Of a DNA stretch of 64,000 nt, positions 51,242-58,962 are shown in pieces. The stretch's first letter is position 1. Every line of letters starts with the position of its first letter. The DNA comes from Planctomycetota bacterium. GTDB taxonomy: Bacteria; Planctomycetota; Phycisphaerae; UBA1845; PWPN01. The notes below the pieces were generated by a model that searched no databases, was not told where the DNA came from, and saw nothing but the letters and a program-made list of their open reading frames with translations. The stretch spans positions 806,001 through 870,000 of the forward strand of contig JAKLEZ010000001.1 of assembly GCA_022711465.1 (NCBI GenBank), given 5' to 3'. The position numbers and the translations under genes were made by a program.

Positions 51242-52129
51242 TCACGGCATATCGCTCTCGAGTACCGCCCTGACCCGGCCGCCGTGCGCGGCCAGCAGGC
51301 GATCGGCGCTCTCGCGGTCCACCTGGCGATGATGCATGACAATCGCCGTCTTGACCCGGCCCTTGGCCGCATGCAGGAGCGCCAGAGCCTCGTCGCGATC
51401 CACGCCGGTAATAGCGGCGATGATGCGGGCCCCGCGATCCACAAGCTTGACGTTAGAATAGGCATTCACATCCACCATCAGATTCTCGTACACCTTGCCC
51501 AACTGAACCATCGAGATGGTGGTCACCATGTTGAGCACGAGCTTGGTGGCCGTGCCGGCCTTCATCCGGGTGGAACCCGTGATCACTTCCGGACCGACCA
51601 GCACACGAATCGAGACATCGGCCGCGTCGTCACACTGCTCCTTGGGCACACAGGCGAAGAAGATGGTCCGGGCTCCGACCTGGCGAGCGTAGCCGATCGC
51701 CCCATGAACGTACGGCGTGGTCCCGCCGGTGGCGATCCCAAAGACGACGTCTTTGGAGCCAACCTCGCGGTCTTTCATGGCGGCCGCCCCGTCCGCCTCG
51801 CTGTCCTCGGCACCCTCCACCGCTCGGAACATGGCCCCGTTGCCCCCGGCAATGATCCCTTGAACCATCTCAGGATCGGTGAGAAAGGTCGGCGGGCACT
51901 CGGACGCGTCCACAACCCCAAGTCGACCGCTCGTTCCGGCTCCAACGTAGATCAGGCGCCCACCCGCGCGGAAAGCGGCCACCACCAGTTCAATCGCCGC
52001 CGCAATCTGGGCCTTGCAGGCGGCGACGGCTTCCGGGATCCTCGCATCCTCACTGTTGATCAACTCCACGGCCTCGGCAATCGACATCCGGTCAATCGTC
52101 CGGGACCGCTCGTTCTTCTGCTCCGTCAT
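51242..52129 (-). CDS. murQ: N-acetylmuramic acid 6-phosphate etherase
   Basis: Cleaves the lactyl ether of MurNAc-6-phosphate to GlcNAc-6-phosphate and lactate, allowing reuse of wall sugar in the cytosol. The 295-residue protein has the SIS-domain core: RTIDRMSIAEAVELINSEDA near the N-terminus, RLIYVGAGTSGRLGVVDASE with CPPTF, and VQGIIAGGNGAMFRAVEGAE with the catalytic-loop glutamate, GIATGGTTPYVHGAIGYA, ITGSTRMKAGTATKLVLNMV and VYENLMVDVNAYSNVKLVDR. ATG 52129 is taken as the start; an earlier in-frame ATG (52150) is possible, and neither has a ribosome site. Together with the dcw cluster it indicates real peptidoglycan turnover in this organism. Confidence 0.95.
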   Translation of the reverse strand: MTEQKNERSRTIDRMSIAEAVELINSEDARIPEAVAACKAQIAAAIELVVAAFRAGGRLIYVGAGTSGRLGVVDASECPPTFLTDPEMVQGIIAGGNGAMFRAVEGAEDSEADGAAAMKDREVGSKDVVFGIATGGTTPYVHGAIGYARQVGARTIFFACVPKEQCDDAADVSIRVLVGPEVITGSTRMKAGTATKLVLNMVTTISMVQLGKVYENLMVDVNAYSNVKLVDRGARIIAAITGVDRDEALALLHAAKGRVKTAIVMHHRQVDRESADRLLAAHGGRVRAVLESDMP

Positions 52130-52303
52130 GAAGTGGCCACGATCGCGCATTGCTCAACCCAATCCAGCCTCTGCGTCCAGAGCCCGCGGGAAACGATCCG
52201 ACACGGCGTGAACGACAAGCCCTGTGCGTCCGAGATCACCACAAACGACCGGCTGGGCACCGCCCCCTGCGGCTCTCGGCACACACCCTTGAACAATGTA
52301 GCA

Positions 52304-53014
52304 TCACGCCATCGAAAAATCGATCTCGGCAGCCCGATAGACCTGCGGAGCGGGAACCACAATCCTGCCATCATCCGGGCCGACGAGCGACACGCCGAAT
52401 ACCTCCATGAGCCTGAGTACCGGACCGACCGTGTCCAGAGAGAACGCCGGCGTGGCCATCTCAATGAAGACATCGGACCGGCTGCAGGCAGAGGCGACCA
52501 GGAACGCACCAAGCCACTGGCCAGCCCCGGGAGACGTGATCTTGACGGTCGCACCGGTCAACCCGCTCGCCCGAAGGTCGAGCGGCAACCGCCCGGCCTG
52601 CTCGTCATGACTCGCCGCCACACCCAGATCCCGCAACGCGGCGAGCATGCCGGGGTCCGGTTCGAGGGCCCCGTCCGGAACATCAATCAACCGGTATCGT
52701 CCCCACCCCGTGCAGCATGCGAACGCAAGGATCCCCAGGACCGCGCGGTTCGCACATCCCAGGTCACACTCGCCTTCCGGCCAATGCCCCGCACAGCCCA
52801 CAATCTCGAACTTCAGAAGCGACTCGTCCACGCGAGTCCTCACCCCCAGGACAGACAAGGCCTGCAGGATCGAGCAGACCGTCTCATCCAAGGTCACGCC
52901 TCGCAGCGTGGAGACGCCTTCCGCGAGGGCGGCCGTCACCAGACTCAACCGCGCGGTAGCAGGCAAACCGGCGGCGAGATCACCGGCACCCGACGGCATG
53001 TCAACCTGGCTCAT
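52304..53014 (-). CDS. Short, catalytically degenerate EPSP-synthase (AroA)-like protein
   Basis: 236-residue protein that aligns by eye with the first part of 3-phosphoshikimate 1-carboxyvinyltransferase (normally about 430 residues): ATARLSLVTAALAEGVSTLR, LDETVCSILQALSVLGVRTR, GALEPDPGMLAALRDLGVAA, LPLDLRASGLTGATVKITSP and a final MEVFGVSLVGPDDGR..QVYRAAEIDF. Active-site residues of the real enzyme appear lost. The SKS.SNR lysine/serine motif reads PATARLS, the NSGT loop reads LGCANRA, and the MRERP arginines read GALEPDP. The frame ends where AroA would continue, and the next 150 bases do not supply the rest. ATG 53014 has AGGGAA 8 bases upstream, so it may still be expressed. It is either a pseudogene or a repurposed paralogue. 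Confidence 0.6.
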   Translation of the reverse strand: MSQVDMPSGAGDLAAGLPATARLSLVTAALAEGVSTLRGVTLDETVCSILQALSVLGVRTRVDESLLKFEIVGCAGHWPEGECDLGCANRAVLGILAFACCTGWGRYRLIDVPDGALEPDPGMLAALRDLGVAASHDEQAGRLPLDLRASGLTGATVKITSPGAGQWLGAFLVASACSRSDVFIEMATPAFSLDTVGPVLRLMEVFGVSLVGPDDGRIVVPAPQVYRAAEIDFSMA

Positions 53015-53086
53015 AGCAAGTTCCCTGTATCCAAGTCGCCCGCCGAACACGGTGTTCAGGGAACGACAACCCGAGTGCACGACGAC

Positions 53087-53152
53087 CCGACACGCCGGCG
53101 AGGACCGTCCGACACGCCAGCGAGGACCGTCCGACACGCCGGCAAGGGTCGT
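53087..53152. repeat. Three 22-base tandem repeats
   Basis: Units at 53087-53108, 53109-53130 and 53131-53152 share the core CCGACACGCCGGCGAGGACC; the second differs at one base and the third at about three. They occupy the divergent gap between the aroA-like gene and the isocitrate-dehydrogenase operon and end at the latter's -35 box, so they could be repeated operator sites or slippage products. Confidence 0.85.
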
Positions 53153-53179
53153 TGCTCCGTCCCGGCCCTCAGTTATAAT
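53152..53179 (+). promoter_or_regulatory. Promoter of the icd-like/hemC operon
   Basis: TTGCTC and a perfect TATAAT separated by 16 bases, about 93 bases before the ATG at 53272. The -35 box begins at the last base of the tandem repeat block. Confidence 0.6.
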
Positions 53180-53271
53180 CGCGTTCCTGGGCGAGAACGC
53201 AAGGTGGCCGCCACCGCCCAAGACTTGCTCCGACCGCACCGTCCGGCGGCCGGGGTCCGAGGAATCCTGGC

Positions 53272-54282
53272 ATGAACCACATCGTGTGCCTTCTCCCGGG
53301 CGACGGAATTGGCCCGGAAGTGACGACGGCTGCCCGCGAGGTCATCGATGCATCCGGGGTCGATGTCGAGTGGGTGGTCCTGCCCGTGGGGACGACCGCC
53401 CTGGAGTTCTGCGGCAGTGTCCTGCCCGCCCGCACGCTCGCCGCCATCGAAGGACACGGCCTGGCTCTCAAAGGACCGACCACCACCCCGGTCGGCTCCG
53501 GCCACCCCAGCATCAACGTCGAGCTGCGCAAGCGACTCAACCTCTTCGCCGCGGTCCGACCGGTCCGATCGCTCCCGGGCATCAAGACGCGTTTTGACAA
53601 TGTGGACCTGATCATCGTTCGAGAAAACACCGAAGGGCTCTACTCGGGCATCGAGAACGAGGTCGTCGAGGGAGTGGTGCAGAGCCTCAAGATCGCGACG
53701 ACCAAGGGGTGCAGCCGGATCGCCCGATTCGCCTTCGACTACGCCGCCTCCCGAAACCGCAAGAAGATCACCGTGTTCCACAAGGCAAACATCATGAAGA
53801 TGTCCGACGGGCTGTTCCTCAGGTGTGCCAGGAAGGTCCAGAGCCAGTACGCCGATCGGATCGAGTACGACGAGATGATCATCGACAACGGCTGCATGCA
53901 GCTGGTGCGCGATCCATCCAAGTTCGACGTGCTGCTGCTCGAGAATCTCTACGGTGACATCGTCAGCGATCTGGCGGCCGGTCTGGTGGGCGGCCTGGGC
54001 GTCGTGCCGGGGGCCAATTTCGGCAAGTCGTGCGCCGTCTTCGAGGCGGTCCACGGTTCGGCTCCAGACATCGCCCGGCAGGGCATCGCCAATCCGTTGG
54101 CCTGCATCATGAGCGGCGTCATGCTGCTGAACTACGTGGGCGAGACGGCGGCCGCCACCAAAATCCGTAACGCCTATGACCACGTGCTGCAGGAGGCCAA
54201 CCCCGAGACCCTCACACCGGACATCGGCGGCACGGGCACGACCCAGAGCTTCACCGAGGCGATTATCCGGGCACTGATGTAA
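53272..54282 (+). CDS. NAD-type isocitrate/isopropylmalate dehydrogenase family protein (isocitrate dehydrogenase-like)
   Basis: 336-residue beta-decarboxylating dehydrogenase. Motifs: VCLLPGDGIGPEVTTAAREV at the N-terminus, LKGPTTTPVGSGHPSINVEL and RKRLNLFAAVRPVRSLPG (substrate-binding Ser, Asn and Arg residues), DLIIVRENTEGLYSGIENE, TVFHKANIMKMSDGLFL (catalytic Lys), the metal-binding DVLLLENLYGDIVSDLAAGL, and the coenzyme loop FEAVHGSAPDIARQGIANP. The GHPSINVELRKRLNLFAAVRP form is typical of the NAD-dependent isocitrate dehydrogenase branch, but homoisocitrate or isopropylmalate dehydrogenase activity cannot be fully excluded. GAGGA lies 9 bases before the ATG. hemC starts 5 bases after its stop; the two are one operon. 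Confidence 0.9.
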   Translation: MNHIVCLLPGDGIGPEVTTAAREVIDASGVDVEWVVLPVGTTALEFCGSVLPARTLAAIEGHGLALKGPTTTPVGSGHPSINVELRKRLNLFAAVRPVRSLPGIKTRFDNVDLIIVRENTEGLYSGIENEVVEGVVQSLKIATTKGCSRIARFAFDYAASRNRKKITVFHKANIMKMSDGLFLRCARKVQSQYADRIEYDEMIIDNGCMQLVRDPSKFDVLLLENLYGDIVSDLAAGLVGGLGVVPGANFGKSCAVFEAVHGSAPDIARQGIANPLACIMSGVMLLNYVGETAAATKIRNAYDHVLQEANPETLTPDIGGTGTTQSFTEAIIRALM

Positions 54283-54287
54283 TCGGG

Positions 54288-55238
54288 ATGGACCCAACCG
54301 AGACACTTGTGGTCGGTACCCGCGGCTCGCAGTTGGCCCGCGCCCAGAGCCAGTGGGTCATCGACCGCCTTCAAGCCGCCCATCCGGGCCTGTCCGCGCG
54401 GATGGAGATCATCACCACACGCGGCGACCGGCAGCAGACCAAACCGCTGCCCGAGATCGGCGGCAAGGGATTGTTCACCGAGGAACTCGAGCAGGCCCTG
54501 CGTCAGGGCCGGATCGATCTGGCGGTACACTCGGCCAAGGACCTTCCCACCAACCTGGCGGAAGGACTGGCCATCCTGGCCGTGCCGGTCCGCGAGGACC
54601 CTCGCGATGCCTGGGTGGCGGCCGATGGAACACCGTTTGAACGGCTGCCCGCCGGAAGCGCGGTTGGCACCAGCAGCCTGCGCCGCCAAGCCCAGTTGCT
54701 TGCCCGCCGACCAGATCTGACCTTCGTCGGATTACGCGGCAATGTCGATACCCGGATTCGGAAGATCCACGGCGGCAGCTGCGCCGGAGCGGTCCTGGCG
54801 ATGGCCGGCCTGAACCGGCTCGACCTCGCCCGGCATGTCACCCACCCATTGGAGGTCGAGGTCATGCTCCCCGCCCCCGGCCAGGGCGCGCTGGTCCTCG
54901 AAGGGCGAACCAATGACGTGCGGCTTCGCGGGCGGCTGGCGGCGATCCACGACGAGGCGACGACCATCGCCGTCGAAACCGAGCGAGCGATCCTCCGCGG
55001 CCTTGACGCCGGCTGCCGGGCGCCAGTGGCCGTCTACGCCCACGTGGTGGATGATCGGCTGCAGGTGCAAGCCCGAGTCCTGAGCGTGGACGGCAGACAA
55101 ACCCTCCGAGCCGCTGCGGGCCTGCCCCCCACGCGGTGGAATGAGTGCGTGGCCCAGATCCTGAGCGACCTGCGCCGCCAGGGAGCCGAACAAGTCGTCG
55201 CCGCATGCCGTGAACGACTGAGAGGTCAGAGCCCATGA
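54288..55238 (+). CDS. hemC: Hydroxymethylbilane synthase (porphobilinogen deaminase)
   Basis: Joins four porphobilinogens into hydroxymethylbilane for haem, sirohaem and cobalamin. The 316-residue protein shows VVGTRGSQLARAQSQWVIDR, GGKGLFTEELEQALRQGRID, LAVHSAKDLPTNLAEGLAIL, VGTSSLRRQAQLLARRPDL, VGLRGNVDTRIRKIHGGSC and AILRGLDAGCRAPVAVYAHV. Cys243 in this last motif carries the dipyrromethane cofactor. All substrate-binding arginines of the SLRRQAQ and GNVDTRI motifs are present. It lies 5 bases after the isocitrate dehydrogenase-like gene and shares a 4-base ATGA overlap with the lipoprotein gene downstream. Confidence 0.96.
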   Translation: MDPTETLVVGTRGSQLARAQSQWVIDRLQAAHPGLSARMEIITTRGDRQQTKPLPEIGGKGLFTEELEQALRQGRIDLAVHSAKDLPTNLAEGLAILAVPVREDPRDAWVAADGTPFERLPAGSAVGTSSLRRQAQLLARRPDLTFVGLRGNVDTRIRKIHGGSCAGAVLAMAGLNRLDLARHVTHPLEVEVMLPAPGQGALVLEGRTNDVRLRGRLAAIHDEATTIAVETERAILRGLDAGCRAPVAVYAHVVDDRLQVQARVLSVDGRQTLRAAAGLPPTRWNECVAQILSDLRRQGAEQVVAACRERLRGQSP

Positions 55239-56743
55239 TTCATCCGACCACCCGCATCCGATACCGCGGCGTGATCCTCGCCCTGCTCGGGCTATGCACC
55301 GGCTGCGCCGGACCGGGTCCTCGCCTGCTGCCCATCGCCGCCGCCAAGCTCGACCGGCTGGCCGACGGGACGACCGAACGATGGTATGACGTGGACGGCA
55401 ACGGCCGCCCGGACTATCGGGAGAGGCTCTCTCCTGCCGGGCTCGTCGCGCGCATCGGGTACGACGCCAACGAGGACGGGCAGATCGAGGAGGATGTCGA
55501 GCTGGCCGAGGTCCCCGCCAACGAGATTCGCCACTTGGTCCTCATCCTGGACAGCGTACCCTTCGACATGGTCGAGGAGTTCTGGGACCAGGGCCGGCTG
55601 CGGTACTTCCCCAGGCCGACGCGGGTCGTCAGTCCATTCCCGGTCATGACCGATCCGATCTTGAGCGAGTTCTTCGGGCGAGCCCCGCTGCCCGGCGTCG
55701 AGGCCGAGTACTTCGACGGGCAGAAGCTCACCAATGGCTATGCGACCTACGCAGCGGACGGCAACACGCCGTGGCACGCCGATACGGACTACTACCTCAC
55801 CCCCTCGCTCCATGCCATCGCCTACCTCTGGCAGCGGGCGTGGTTCGAGCACGAACTGCACCGGATCCAGGAGACCTACGCCAAGCTCGGCGGCGACCAC
55901 AAGCGCCGGATGGTCGCCTACGTCGTCGGCACGTCCGCGCTTGGCGCCAAGCAGGGCCGCGACGGGCATGCCGTCGGTCTGATCACTCTCGACCGCTTCT
56001 GCATGACCATGCTCCATCAGACCCGCGGCCGGATCCGCATCAGCCTGTTCAGCGACCACGGCCACGACCTGGTCATGGGGAAGCGGATTGCACTGAAGAA
56101 GCAGATGGCTCGTCTCGGCTACCGGGTCGGCGATGCGCTTCGACAACCGGGTGACGTCGTCATCCCCGAGTTCGGTCTGGTGACATGCGCAGCCATCCAC
56201 ACCCGCGAGCCGGCCCAGGTGGCCCGGGACGTGGTCAACATCGATGGGATGGAGCTGGCCGCCTACCGTGGTGATGAAGACTCGATCGTCGTGGTCGACC
56301 GCCAAGGCGTGGCGATGATCAGCCGCTCCCCCGCGGGATTCAGATACCGAGTCCGATCCGGCGACCCGCTCCGGCTCGAACCGGTGCTCGATCAGCTTCG
56401 CACCGCGGGCAAGATCGATGCCAACGGTTTCGTCGATGATCGGCTTCTGTTTGAGGCCACGGCGACGCACACCTATCCGGACGTGGTTCAGCGCCTGTGG
56501 CGGGCATTCCACGGTCTCTTCTCCCATGTTCCGGATGTGTTCGTGAGCCTCGAGGACGGATGGTATGTCGGCAGCCCGGCGATGACCAAGCTCCTGGGCG
56601 GTCTGCGCGGGGCCCATGGCAATCTCCGGGGCGAGAGCTCCTGCGGCTTCGCGACCACGATGTCCGGCTCCCTGCCGGGGGTCGTGCGTATGGCTGATCT
56701 CCGGGCGGCGTTCCAGGCCGCGGGCGTGCCCTTCGAACCGTGA
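55235..56743 (+). CDS. Lipoprotein of the alkaline-phosphatase superfamily
   Basis: 502-residue predicted lipoprotein; the signal peptide ends at Cys24 (ALLGLCTGCAG). After it comes a short segment with acidic loops like calcium sites (WYDVDGNGRPDYRERL, IGYDANEDGQIEEDVEL; about 48-90). The main domain begins HLVLILDSVPFDMVEEFWDQ (about 101-120) and includes ISLFSDHGHDLVMGK (about 268-282) and a GNLRGESSCGFATTMSG stretch near 465. SDHGHD is the metal-binding aspartate/histidine motif of the alkaline phosphatase/phosphodiesterase fold, so a phospho- or sulfo-ester hydrolase at the outer or inner membrane surface is likely. The usual nucleophile region is not clear to me. Its start overlaps the hemC stop by 4 bases. 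Confidence 0.7.
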   Translation: MIHPTTRIRYRGVILALLGLCTGCAGPGPRLLPIAAAKLDRLADGTTERWYDVDGNGRPDYRERLSPAGLVARIGYDANEDGQIEEDVELAEVPANEIRHLVLILDSVPFDMVEEFWDQGRLRYFPRPTRVVSPFPVMTDPILSEFFGRAPLPGVEAEYFDGQKLTNGYATYAADGNTPWHADTDYYLTPSLHAIAYLWQRAWFEHELHRIQETYAKLGGDHKRRMVAYVVGTSALGAKQGRDGHAVGLITLDRFCMTMLHQTRGRIRISLFSDHGHDLVMGKRIALKKQMARLGYRVGDALRQPGDVVIPEFGLVTCAAIHTREPAQVARDVVNIDGMELAAYRGDEDSIVVVDRQGVAMISRSPAGFRYRVRSGDPLRLEPVLDQLRTAGKIDANGFVDDRLLFEATATHTYPDVVQRLWRAFHGLFSHVPDVFVSLEDGWYVGSPAMTKLLGGLRGAHGNLRGESSCGFATTMSGSLPGVVRMADLRAAFQAAGVPFEP

Positions 56744-56899
56744 CCCACACCCCGCACCTCTTCGCTTTCCCGAAGCCCATCGAGTGGTATTCGCAGGCCC
56801 GGGTATCGCCAGGCCTCTACACCCTAAAACTCGATTTACTGGTATAAGCCTGTGATCGCTGGTTCGAGCTCAATCGCCCCCTCGGGCCGGAGGCGGGAA

Positions 56900-57880
56900 T
56901 CACTCCAGCCACCCAAACCGGGACCAGGAATCCACCGGCCAGTAGAGGTACTGGGCCCGGCCGACAATGCTGGCCAGTGAAATGGGGCCAAAATGACGGC
57001 TGTCTGACGAGATCGCCCGATTGTCGCCCAGCACGAAGCAGCAGTACCTGGGCACGGTGAAAGGACCGTAGTCGGGCAGTTGATCGCCCGCGTCACCGCT
57101 CAGGAAGATCGGGTAGACGGCGGCTCCGTTGGTCTCGCGATAGGCAAGCCCGGCGACCGACCGATCACGGAGTTGAACGGTGCGGGGCCCGATTCCTTGC
57201 CGAGGACACACCTGCTCGTTGATGTACAGTTGCCCGCTTCGGATCTCGATCCGGTCGCCGGCCAGGGCAACGACACGCTTGACGGCGAAACCGCGCCGAT
57301 TGTCCGGCGGATGAAAGATGATCACGTCGCCTCGCTGAGGATCGCGGTCATCGTAGGCGATCTTGCTGGCCAGCACACGGTCACCCTTGACGATCGACGG
57401 GTAGCAGGAAGCTGACGTGACATGGAACGCCTGCAGATATGTGGACCGAACGTTGAATGCACATGCGATCGCAGCCCCGGTGGCGATCAAAACGAAGAGC
57501 AGGTAAACATAGGGGCGGTTGTAGTCCTTGAGTCGATAGTCGAACCTGGTCCGCCGGGCCAGAAAGTAGGCGTCCGCAGCCGCGCCAACGTAGAGGGCCG
57601 AAGATGAGACCAGGACCGCAGCCAGCAAGGTGGAACGGGTCGACGCCCCGTAGGCCAAGGCCAAGATGACCACAGGAAAGCACAGGGCGGTCAGGAACAT
57701 GAACACGAGCCCACGCCCGATTCTCCCGCAGTAGATCTGTCCGAGGCCGGTCAGGACCAGGGACAACTCAAGCGCGGTCATGGGTTTCCGCATGGTCGGA
57801 TGGCATACCGCACCGTTGCCCGATGTGCATCCTCGAAGATCGTCCGCGGAGCTTGCTCCATTGCTCATCTCGCTGGTCAT
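56900..57880 (-). CDS. lepB: Signal peptidase I with extra N-terminal membrane domain
   Basis: 326-residue S26-family signal peptidase. Catalytic Ser158 lies in VTSASCYPSIVKGDRVL, where the usual motif is SGSMxPT, so Cys and Tyr replace Met and the following residue. The general base is Lys201 in FAVKRVVALAGDRIEI, and FVLGDNRAISSDSRHFG is the conserved C-terminal box. The N-terminal 150 residues hold several hydrophobic segments (ALELSLVLTGLGQIYCGRIG, FMFLTALCFPVVILALAYGA, YVYLLFVLIATGAAIACAF), more than in E. coli, and resemble the membrane part seen in planctomycete signal peptidases. It is the last gene of the ECF sigma operon, 6 bases after the small membrane protein gene. Confidence 0.9.
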   Translation of the reverse strand: MTSEMSNGASSADDLRGCTSGNGAVCHPTMRKPMTALELSLVLTGLGQIYCGRIGRGLVFMFLTALCFPVVILALAYGASTRSTLLAAVLVSSSALYVGAAADAYFLARRTRFDYRLKDYNRPYVYLLFVLIATGAAIACAFNVRSTYLQAFHVTSASCYPSIVKGDRVLASKIAYDDRDPQRGDVIIFHPPDNRRGFAVKRVVALAGDRIEIRSGQLYINEQVCPRQGIGPRTVQLRDRSVAGLAYRETNGAAVYPIFLSGDAGDQLPDYGPFTVPRYCCFVLGDNRAISSDSRHFGPISLASIVGRAQYLYWPVDSWSRFGWLE

Positions 57881-57886
57881 CTCCGG

Positions 57887-58156
57887 TCATCCTCCCGCAA
57901 CAGTGCCCAACACCAGGTGAGTCACCGCTGCCAAACGGACGAAACCCAGCACGGCCGCTGCCGCCACGAGCCCGACCCGAGCCAGCGGGCGCCTCGACAA
58001 GCGAATCAGCCGGCTATCGGACCGCGCGGGTCTCGCCGCGTCCTCGGCTGCCTGCCGATCGACACCCGCCATCACAGCCGAGACGAAACCGTCCGGCACA
58101 ACGACCTCCGCCTTGCGGGCCTTCCAGTCCCGATACAACTCATCCTGCCGGCTCAT
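57887..58156 (-). CDS. Small membrane protein downstream of ECF sigma (possible anti-sigma)
   Basis: 89-residue protein with a charged cytosolic N-terminus (DELYRDWKARKAEVVVPDGF) and one membrane helix near the C-terminus (LARVGLVAAAAVLGFVRLAA, then VTHLVLGTVAGG). It overlaps the sigma-factor stop codon by 4 bases and so is translationally coupled to it, the usual position for an anti-sigma factor. It lacks the HxxxCxxC zinc motif of ZAS-type anti-sigmas, so the assignment is by context and topology only. lepB follows after 6 bases. Confidence 0.6.
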   Translation of the reverse strand: MSRQDELYRDWKARKAEVVVPDGFVSAVMAGVDRQAAEDAARPARSDSRLIRLSRRPLARVGLVAAAAVLGFVRLAAVTHLVLGTVAGG

Positions 58157-58692
58157 CGCCCTTCTCCGTATTCGTGGAGGACCTGCCGGAGTTTCTCGCG
58201 GGCCCGGCCGATGCGCGATCGAACGGTCCCCACGTTGGTTTGCTCCGTGCGGGCGATCTCCTCGTAGGTCAGTTCCTCGAACTCGGCCAGAACGAACGCC
58301 GTCCGTTGCTCGAACGGCAGACCAGCCAAGGCTTTGTCCAGAGCCCCATACAGCTCGGCCCGCTCCGCATCGTCACCCGGCCCGTCTCTCGCCACCTGAT
58401 CGGGTAACTCGGCTGCGTATTCGTCCTGCCGCTTCCGCATCGCCGTAAGCGTCCTGTTTCGTGCGATGGTGAACAGCCAGGTCACGAATCGGCTTCGGTC
58501 CGGATCGAATGATCGGATCGCCCGATACGCCGCCAGGAAGACCTCCTGGGCCACATCTTCGCTGAGATGGCGATTTCCGGCGATATTGGCGATGAACCGC
58601 AGCACCGGCCGCTGGTACCGTTCCACGAGCGGCCGGAACGCCCCCACATCACCCTTGATCACCCGCTGAATGAGGATCTCGTCCTCGTCCAT
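58153..58692 (-). CDS. ECF-type RNA polymerase sigma factor
   Basis: 179-residue extracytoplasmic-function sigma factor. Region 2 (about 15-85) includes DVGAFRPLVERYQRPVLRFI, HLSEDVAQEVFLAAYRAIRS and SRFVTWLFTIARNRTLTAMR. Region 4 (about 115-170) includes LAGLPFEQRTAFVLAEFEEL, TYEEIARTEQTNVGTVRSRI and GRAREKLRQVL. Both regions are complete, so it should be active. It starts a tight three-gene operon with a small membrane protein and lepB, suggesting a response to envelope or secretion stress (inference). A possible autoregulated promoter with GGAAC and GTATAA lies upstream at 58731-58758. Confidence 0.95.
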   Translation of the reverse strand: MDEDEILIQRVIKGDVGAFRPLVERYQRPVLRFIANIAGNRHLSEDVAQEVFLAAYRAIRSFDPDRSRFVTWLFTIARNRTLTAMRKRQDEYAAELPDQVARDGPGDDAERAELYGALDKALAGLPFEQRTAFVLAEFEELTYEEIARTEQTNVGTVRSRIGRAREKLRQVLHEYGEGR

Positions 58693-58730
58693 GTACCTGC
58701 CCTGCGTCTGCGATGCGGTTCTCTACCGGG

Positions 58731-58758
58731 TTATACTCGGTTAGGGGGCAGGAGTTCC
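58731..58758 (-). promoter_or_regulatory. Candidate ECF-type promoter of the sigma operon
   Basis: On the minus strand GGAAC (a common ECF -35 core) lies 17 bases before GTATAA, about 40 bases upstream of the sigma ATG. The GGAAC box fits autoregulation by an ECF sigma. Nothing else is visible in the 270-base gap to the convergent-side neighbour. Confidence 0.35.
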
Positions 58759-58962
58759 CGGCAACCGAGACATTTCTGCCCGGGGAGCGAGCTGTCTGGT
58801 AAGCAGGCAGAGAATGGACACTCCAGGGATTGCGGCGGGAACGGCCACGGGGCAGAAGGACGCTTGGCCATGGAGTCCCTTCCGGCCCTTCAGCACCTCC
58901 ATCATGGCCGCACCGCCGGCATCAGGACTCCGGTCTGAAGCCCGACTCGGCTGGCTGGCCGC

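Noticed and set aside
49592..53275. A 1227-codon open frame on the plus strand
   Set aside because: It runs antisense across the glycosyltransferase, murQ and the aroA-like gene; its product is Pro/Arg/His-rich with no domain. It is a by-product of high GC codon use on the other strand.
55292..56617. A 441-codon minus-strand frame
   Set aside because: Antisense to the lipoprotein gene that has a lipobox and the SDHGHD motif; no family resemblance.
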